Assembly: GCA_030674155.1 (NCBI GenBank)
Contig: JASPKP010008013.1
Coordinates: forward strand, 1 to 12,077
Origin: Stramonita haemastoma
Lineage: Eukaryota; Mollusca; Gastropoda; Neogastropoda; Muricidae
DNA: 12,077 nt
Direction of reading: 5' to 3'
The notes below the pieces were generated by a model, which was not told the DNA's origin, made no database searches, and worked only from the letters and a program-made list of their open reading frames with translations. Positions 8,444 through 12,077 of this stretch are shown here, piece by piece. The position numbers and the translations under genes are program-made. The number at the start of each line of letters is the position of its first letter. The first letter of the stretch is position 1.

Positions 8444-8660
8444 GTGTTCCCCTTGCCTTCCCCGCTTGCTTTTTTTCCACTGTCTGTCTCCCTTTCCCCC
8501 TTTTCTGTCCCCTCTCCTCGCCTGTCTCCTCTCCTTTTTGCCCTGTCTCCTCTCCCCTGTCTGGGGCTCCTTCTCCTCTTTTTGTTCCTCCTCCTCTGCC
8601 CGTCCCCCCCTCTCCTTCCCCTGTTCTCCTCTCCTCTGCCTGTCCCCTCCCCCCCATTCC
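8444..8660 (-). repeat. CT-rich degenerate satellite
   Basis: A pyrimidine-rich block of CTGTC, CTCCTCTCC and CCCC units. CCTGTCTCCTCTCC occurs at 8521-8534 and again at 8542-8555, giving a local 21-base period. Reversed, it is a GGAGAGGAGACAGG array, related in composition to the GA/GACA arrays. The open frames on both strands (Pro/Ser-rich forward, Glu/Gly/Lys-rich reverse) are repeat-derived. Confidence 0.85.
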
Positions 8661-8982
8661 GTCTTCGATCCCTGGTGATCTGACTGGGGGCTTTTTACCG
8701 AAGTATACGGGGGTTTGTTGACCCGCCATGTTTTCCTTCCCCCCGAGCCAGCCTCAGCCAAAAAAACGCCGTCGTTTTTGGTCGCCCTCCCCACAGCCCT
8801 TCCACGAGGTTTGATCAGTTTTTCTTGCGCAGGGCACCCTTTTTTGTCGCTTCCGAGGGGTTGTTGGTAGCCCGAACAACTGGCTAGGGGGGCTGGCTTT
8901 AAATTGGTTATTTACCCACAAAAAATGCACACAGCAAAATTTCACCCTGCCTATATCCAAGGAGATCACCTCGAAATCTCCA
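8661..8982. other. GC-moderate spacer, no gene seen
   Basis: Complex sequence between two satellites. The minus-strand frames that cross it also cross the satellites. I see no splice-flanked open stretch and no RNA-like fold. Confidence 0.5.
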
Positions 8983-9092
8983 GAGAGAGGAGAGAGAGGG
9001 GGAGAAAAAGAGAGAGAGAGAGAGAAGAGACAGAACAGGACACAGACAAAAGCAGAAACAGACCCGCAGACGACAGACAGAGACAGAGACAT
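8983..9092 (+). repeat. compound (GA)n-(GACA)n microsatellite
   Basis: GAGAGGAGAGAGAGGGGG leads into (GA)n and then into GACAGA units with CGAC interruptions. It includes the 15-base word CAGACGACAGACAGA at 9067-9081, also present in the arrays at 1477 and 10287. Confidence 0.93.
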
Positions 9093-9211
9093 TTCGTACC
9101 CGTACTTTTCGTGAAATATTGATGAATATTTATAACTGATAAAAATAAAGTTTACTCACAGAAACATCAAAAGAAGACACCCATAACAAATAATTTTAAA
9201 TGAAACTTGCC

Positions 9212-9290
9212 ACTGCTACTACTACTTTCCACTACTATACAAAACACTACTACACACTATAACTCTACTATTCTATACCTACTATGCACA
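9212..9290 (+). repeat. decayed (CTA)n trinucleotide array
   Basis: CTGCTACTACTACT, then CACTACTATAC, CACTACTACACACTAT, CTCTACTATTC and CCTACTATG. ACT/CTA units remain in rough register with many substitutions, as in an old array. Confidence 0.75.
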
Positions 9291-9762
9291 TAAAACACGA
9301 AAGAAGCATTTTAAAAATTTTTGTATAAACTCTGAAACTTTTTTGTTTAAAAATACAGAAACATTTTTTTATACCCAAAACAAATAAAAACACACATGTT
9401 AAGCAACAACACACCGACGCATTTTTTTCAAAATGTAGCCAAAATCATGAATTTTTTTCCCCGATTTTAAAATCAAGCCATTCAAAAAGAAAAGGGAAAA
9501 AAGAAAAAAAAAGGGGGAAAAATGTTCAATTCTATTTCTTTTTGCCCTAACACAATAACCGATAAAAAAAAATATCAGGATTCACTATGGTCCATGTGCA
9601 CCACATGCAAAGCATCTTTTCGCATTACAAAAACCCATCTCGCTTATCGGAAGAAAAAAGCCATTGTATGCCGGTGGGAAAGATGACAGCATTTAAAAAA
9701 ACTGTATACAGGGGTGTAAAAAGCACACGAAAGTTATTCATGATGATAAAAAACCCAAAAAA

Positions 9763-9800
9763 ATGAAAATAAATGAATGAATGAATGAAGAAATAAATAA
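9763..9800 (+). repeat. short (AATG)n/(AAAT)n microsatellite
   Basis: AAATGAATGAATGAATGAAG followed by AAATAAATAAA, a small tetranucleotide array with one change of unit. Confidence 0.8.
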
Positions 9801-9890
9801 AATTTCAAAAAACCACAATGTAAAAGCCCTTATAAACACACGACTTCATTTTTTCTCAAAATCTTACCCCTTTGGGCAAATCTACATAAC

Positions 9891-10135
9891 TAGAGGTTTG
9901 GGCCAATTACAAGGCGACAAAAAATGGGAGGGGGAAGGAAAAACGGGGGCATGTCAATTTCAAACCGCGCTGACCCGGGAAGGGCGACAATTGGGAGTCT
10001 TGGGCCGGCTCCACTAAAAAACGCCCTTTCCCATCGACTGCCCGGTGGTTTTTTGGCGTGGGCCCGGCTGTGGAGGGGGCCCGGGGTGGAATGGAAACCT
10101 GCAGGAGAACTAATGGGACTCTTGAAACTAGGTAG
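9891..10135. other. GC-richer island of unknown nature
   Basis: Higher GC than its flanks, with GGCCCGGCTG, GGGCCCGGGG and CCGGTGG patches. Two plus-strand frames are open together (9781-10017 and 9924-10169), as expected from fewer stop codons at higher GC. No recognised motif. It may be part of an old mobile element. Confidence 0.35.
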
Positions 10136-10392
10136 CGAGAAAAAGGAAAAGGAAAGGGGACAATTTTAGATAAAAAAGTAAAAAAAAAAAAAAATTAAAA
10201 AAAAAAAAACGAGAAGGGAGGGAGGGGGAGGGGGGGTGAGGAAGAAGAAGGGGGAGGGTGAGGATGAAATGAGAGAGAGAGGACAGCAGACGACAGACAG
10301 ACAGACAGACAGACAACAGACGACAGACAGATAAAGCAGAAAAAGACGAATAGAGGGAAGACGAGAGAGAGAAGAGAACAGAGACAGAGAGT
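10136..10392 (+). repeat. purine-rich array: poly-A, GGGA, (GA)n, (GACA)n
   Basis: An A-rich lead with runs of 14 and 12 A passes into GGGAGGGAGGGGGAG units, GAAGAAG, then (GA)n and (GACA)n with two copies of CAGACGACAGACAGA (10287-10301 and 10317-10331). The tail decays through AGAGAAG to 10392. The strand is almost purely purine for about 150 bases before the GACA part. Reverse frames (Leu/Ser/Phe strings) are artefacts. Confidence 0.93.
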
Positions 10393-10521
10393 TTCTTCTC
10401 TATTCAACTCTTGTCAAAATGGGTAAAAATTTTGTGTCGCTATGTTAAGCAAAAATTTTTTCAAAACGCTTCACTTAACAATAACACAAGAAAAAAAAAA
10501 CGAAACCCCCCTTCCCCCCCC

Positions 10522-10560
10522 CCCTTCCATTCCTTCCCCCCCACCCCCTTTTGTCAACAG
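10522..10560 (+). promoter_or_regulatory. 3' splice acceptor with long pyrimidine tract
   Basis: A pyrimidine-rich stretch of CCTTCC and C runs ends in CCCCTTTTGTCAACAG directly before the transporter-like exon. The final AG is at 10559-10560. C-run lengths are probably inexact. Confidence 0.45.
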
Positions 10561-10671
10561 GGGATAACATAAAAAACTTAAAGCTACCAATACTTCCAGA
10601 TTATGTATCGACTTTGAGAATGAAAAGTCTTGAGGCAACAGAAAAGGGAGGAATGTTATTGTCCTTGATAG
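10561..10671 (+). CDS. exon of a monocarboxylate-transporter-like (MFS, SLC16) protein
   Basis: A 111-base open segment lies between a strong acceptor (TTTGTCAACAG) and an AG-GTGACA donor, and starts and ends in the same phase (1-1). It encodes DNIKNLKLPILPDYVSTLRM, then KSLEATEKGGMLLSLIG. The pair LPDYV and, about 18 residues later, EKGGMLLSLIG matches the end of transmembrane helix 7 and the start of helix 8 in SLC16-type monocarboxylate transporters (typically YLPD then AAFLLSIIG). These are plasma-membrane carriers of lactate, pyruvate and related acids, usually with 12 helices. Only about 37 of roughly 450 to 550 residues are here. I do not see neighbouring exons, so a real gene would need large introns. 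The frame runs on to 10808, but that part looks intronic. A paralogue, an MFS relative or a pseudogene exon are alternatives. Confidence 0.5.
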
Positions 10672-11150
10672 GTGACAACAACCTCAACTTTATTTCTTTT
10701 CTAAGCAAATTCCTCATCCACCCAACTGCCTACCTACTTTACCCCCAAATTCGTCTGCTACATTTCTTATTTTTTGAAGCAAAAACAAAAAAATTGGCCC
10801 AAAATTAAAAAAAAAAATAATGAATCTTTAAATAGAAAGCTATTTTGAGCAGCGCCAGACAAAAGTAACGTGAGATCACCGCAAACACACGCACGCCCAA
10901 AACAAAAAAAACCACACCCCCATTTGGGATAAAAGGGGAAGTCCAAAAGAATCTCACCTTAGTTTTAAATTAGTTGCTATTACACATTACAAAATTTTTA
11001 CTTGTGGCATTTTATTGGACAATTTTTTACTGCACAATTCCTTCTGATACGGGATTTTTCATCGTGTGCTGTGGCATGGGGGGGTTCTGAATGCTTTCAT
11101 CTAGAAAAATCTTTGACCGAAGCGTATGACAACAAAAACCCACATGCACA
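10672..11150. other. AT-rich, presumably intronic stretch
   Basis: Follows the donor of the transporter-like exon. The open frame continues to 10808 but becomes Leu/Phe/Lys-rich without further motifs. I see no second exon. Confidence 0.45.
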
Positions 11151-11351
11151 CAGGTGTCGTGTTTAGACACCATCCCTGAGGTTTTATCGGGGAGTTGGAG
11201 TCCCCAGGGCGGGGTTCGGGGCTGTAGGCCTATGTGGCAACGTTCGGGCGGTTCCTGCGACGGAAAACTGGAAACCTTTCGTAGGGAAGTGTCTTTCCAG
11301 GGGACACTTTCAGCGCGGGAGAAATGTGTGGTGGGGGGGGGGGGGGGGGGG
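11151..11351. other. GC-richer island ending in a G run, open on both strands
   Basis: Complex sequence of higher GC. A plus-strand frame (11154-11399) and a minus-strand frame (about 11338 to 11030, 103 codons, containing KTSGMVSKHDTCVHVGF) are both open. Double-strand openness at this GC is expected by chance, and neither peptide is recognised. The island ends in 19 G at 11333-11351, a length that is unlikely to be accurate. Confidence 0.35.
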
Positions 11352-12077
11352 TTTGCTACATGGATAACAGCTTCCCCTCAATACTTACGCAGGCTTTAAA
11401 ATCAGAGTTAGAGCGCAACTCCATAGTTTTGAAAACTGAGGATCCCCTACAAAAAAATGCACGGGGTTTTTGGGAAATTTTTTAAAAAATTAAAAAAAAA
11501 TACAACAAATTTACATAGCCAGAAAAAATTCACCTTTTGGTTATAATACAGCAAAAAAATTTAAAAATTTGCCAAAAAAAAACTCACAAAAAAAGTAAGG
11601 TAGGCTTTGGGGGAAAAAAAAAAAAAGAGCAAAATTAAATGTCAAACAGTGTGCATAAGAAAGATGGGGGTAGAGAAAATTAATTTTAGGTTTTATGAAA
11701 AAAAAAAAAAAATAAATTTTTCCTCTCAAAGTTACTGTATGCTAAACAAGATGAAAAAACTTTAAAAGGGGTTCCGTAAAAAAAACGTTTCTTTCTAGAT
11801 GTAAGAAAATTTTTTTCATCACCCCCAAATTCGTGGCACTGTTCAGCAAAAGACCAAAAGGGGGAAAGCATAACACTAGTATGTATATTTTTCCCCGGGT
11901 AGTCCCCCAATGTTTATTGTATTTTTTTTAAGTATTTTTCTTTTTTTCGAGGGGAAAGGGAAAAAGCACTCATGTCTTTTTTACATATAGTCCCCCTGGG
12001 GTAGAAGTTTTTTTCAATTTTGCATCCTTCCCCCGGCACAAATGACCTAGTCTTCCCAAAAGCAGAACGGGTTTTAA
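11352..12077. other. AT-rich stretch, no supported gene
   Basis: Rich in A and T runs. Minus-strand frames at 11541-11729 and 11686-11910 are open. The second contains HTSVMLSPFWSFAEQCHEFG, which is moderately protein-like, but it is followed by homopolymers and shows no splice framing. No RNA gene or known element is seen. Confidence 0.45.

Larger units (their letters stand above)
9093..9890. other. AT-rich stretch, no supported gene
   Basis: AT-rich DNA with a decayed CTA array and a small ATGA array listed separately. A plus-strand frame of 59 codons starting at the ATG near 9588 is rich in His, Lys and Met and has no splice or homology cue. Nothing else stands out. Confidence 0.5.

Noticed and set aside
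8336..8794. 152-codon minus-strand frame rich in Glu, Gly, Arg and Lys
   Set aside because: Most of it is the reverse complement of the CT-rich satellite, and other frames on both strands are open over the same block.
9588..9767. 59-codon plus-strand frame and an overlapping frame with a CxxC pattern like a zinc finger
   Set aside because: Only one CxxC pair is present without proper His spacing, and the other frame is Lys/His/Met-rich with no supporting signal.

Overview
This window looks like nuclear, non-coding (intronic or intergenic) DNA from an invertebrate animal. It is AT-rich, full of dinucleotide and tetranucleotide microsatellites, and has no compact operon-like gene, ribosomal RNA or recognisable tRNA. 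The (CT)n, (CA)n and (GACA)n arrays, together with one exon that reads like a monocarboxylate transporter, fit a marine invertebrate such as a mollusc or crustacean; a gastropod is my best guess, but this is an impression. Homopolymer runs (C, G, A and T of 8 to 19 bases) are so frequent that residual single-base indel error is likely, so apparent frameshifts may not be real. Layout, left to right: a (CT)n-(CA)n array (14-245); a mixed island with a possible splice acceptor near 491; a GA to GACA array (1395-1701); AT-rich sequence; a minus-strand protein-like segment with good splice signals (2443-2844); a CA/CAGA array (2944-3170) running into a plus-strand open stretch (3174-3376); a moderately GC-rich block resembling a dispersed SINE-type repeat (about 3720-3950); a long AT-rich stretch with only weak coding hints (3960-6000); a TATG/GGAT composite satellite (6003-6543) and a CA block (6598-6695); a G-run/GA/GACA array (7071-7212); a TCTG/TC/CA array (7587-7770); the most protein-like segment of the window, minus strand, about 7944-8283; a CT-rich block (8444-8660); a GA to GACA array (8983-9092); AT-rich sequence with a decayed CTA array; a GC-richer island (about 9890-10135); a purine array ending in GACA (10136-10392); the transporter-like exon on the plus strand (10561-10671); and a final AT-rich stretch containing a 19-base G run. 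No complete gene is present. The three best coding candidates (2443-2844 minus, 7944-8283 minus, 10561-10671 plus) lie on different strands and probably belong to different genes or to old insertions; nothing shows that they work together. The most unusual structural signal is a compound satellite of fixed order, (TG)n-(GA)n-(GACA)n, seen several times with the same interrupted 15-base word, which points to a dispersed common origin rather than independent slippage.
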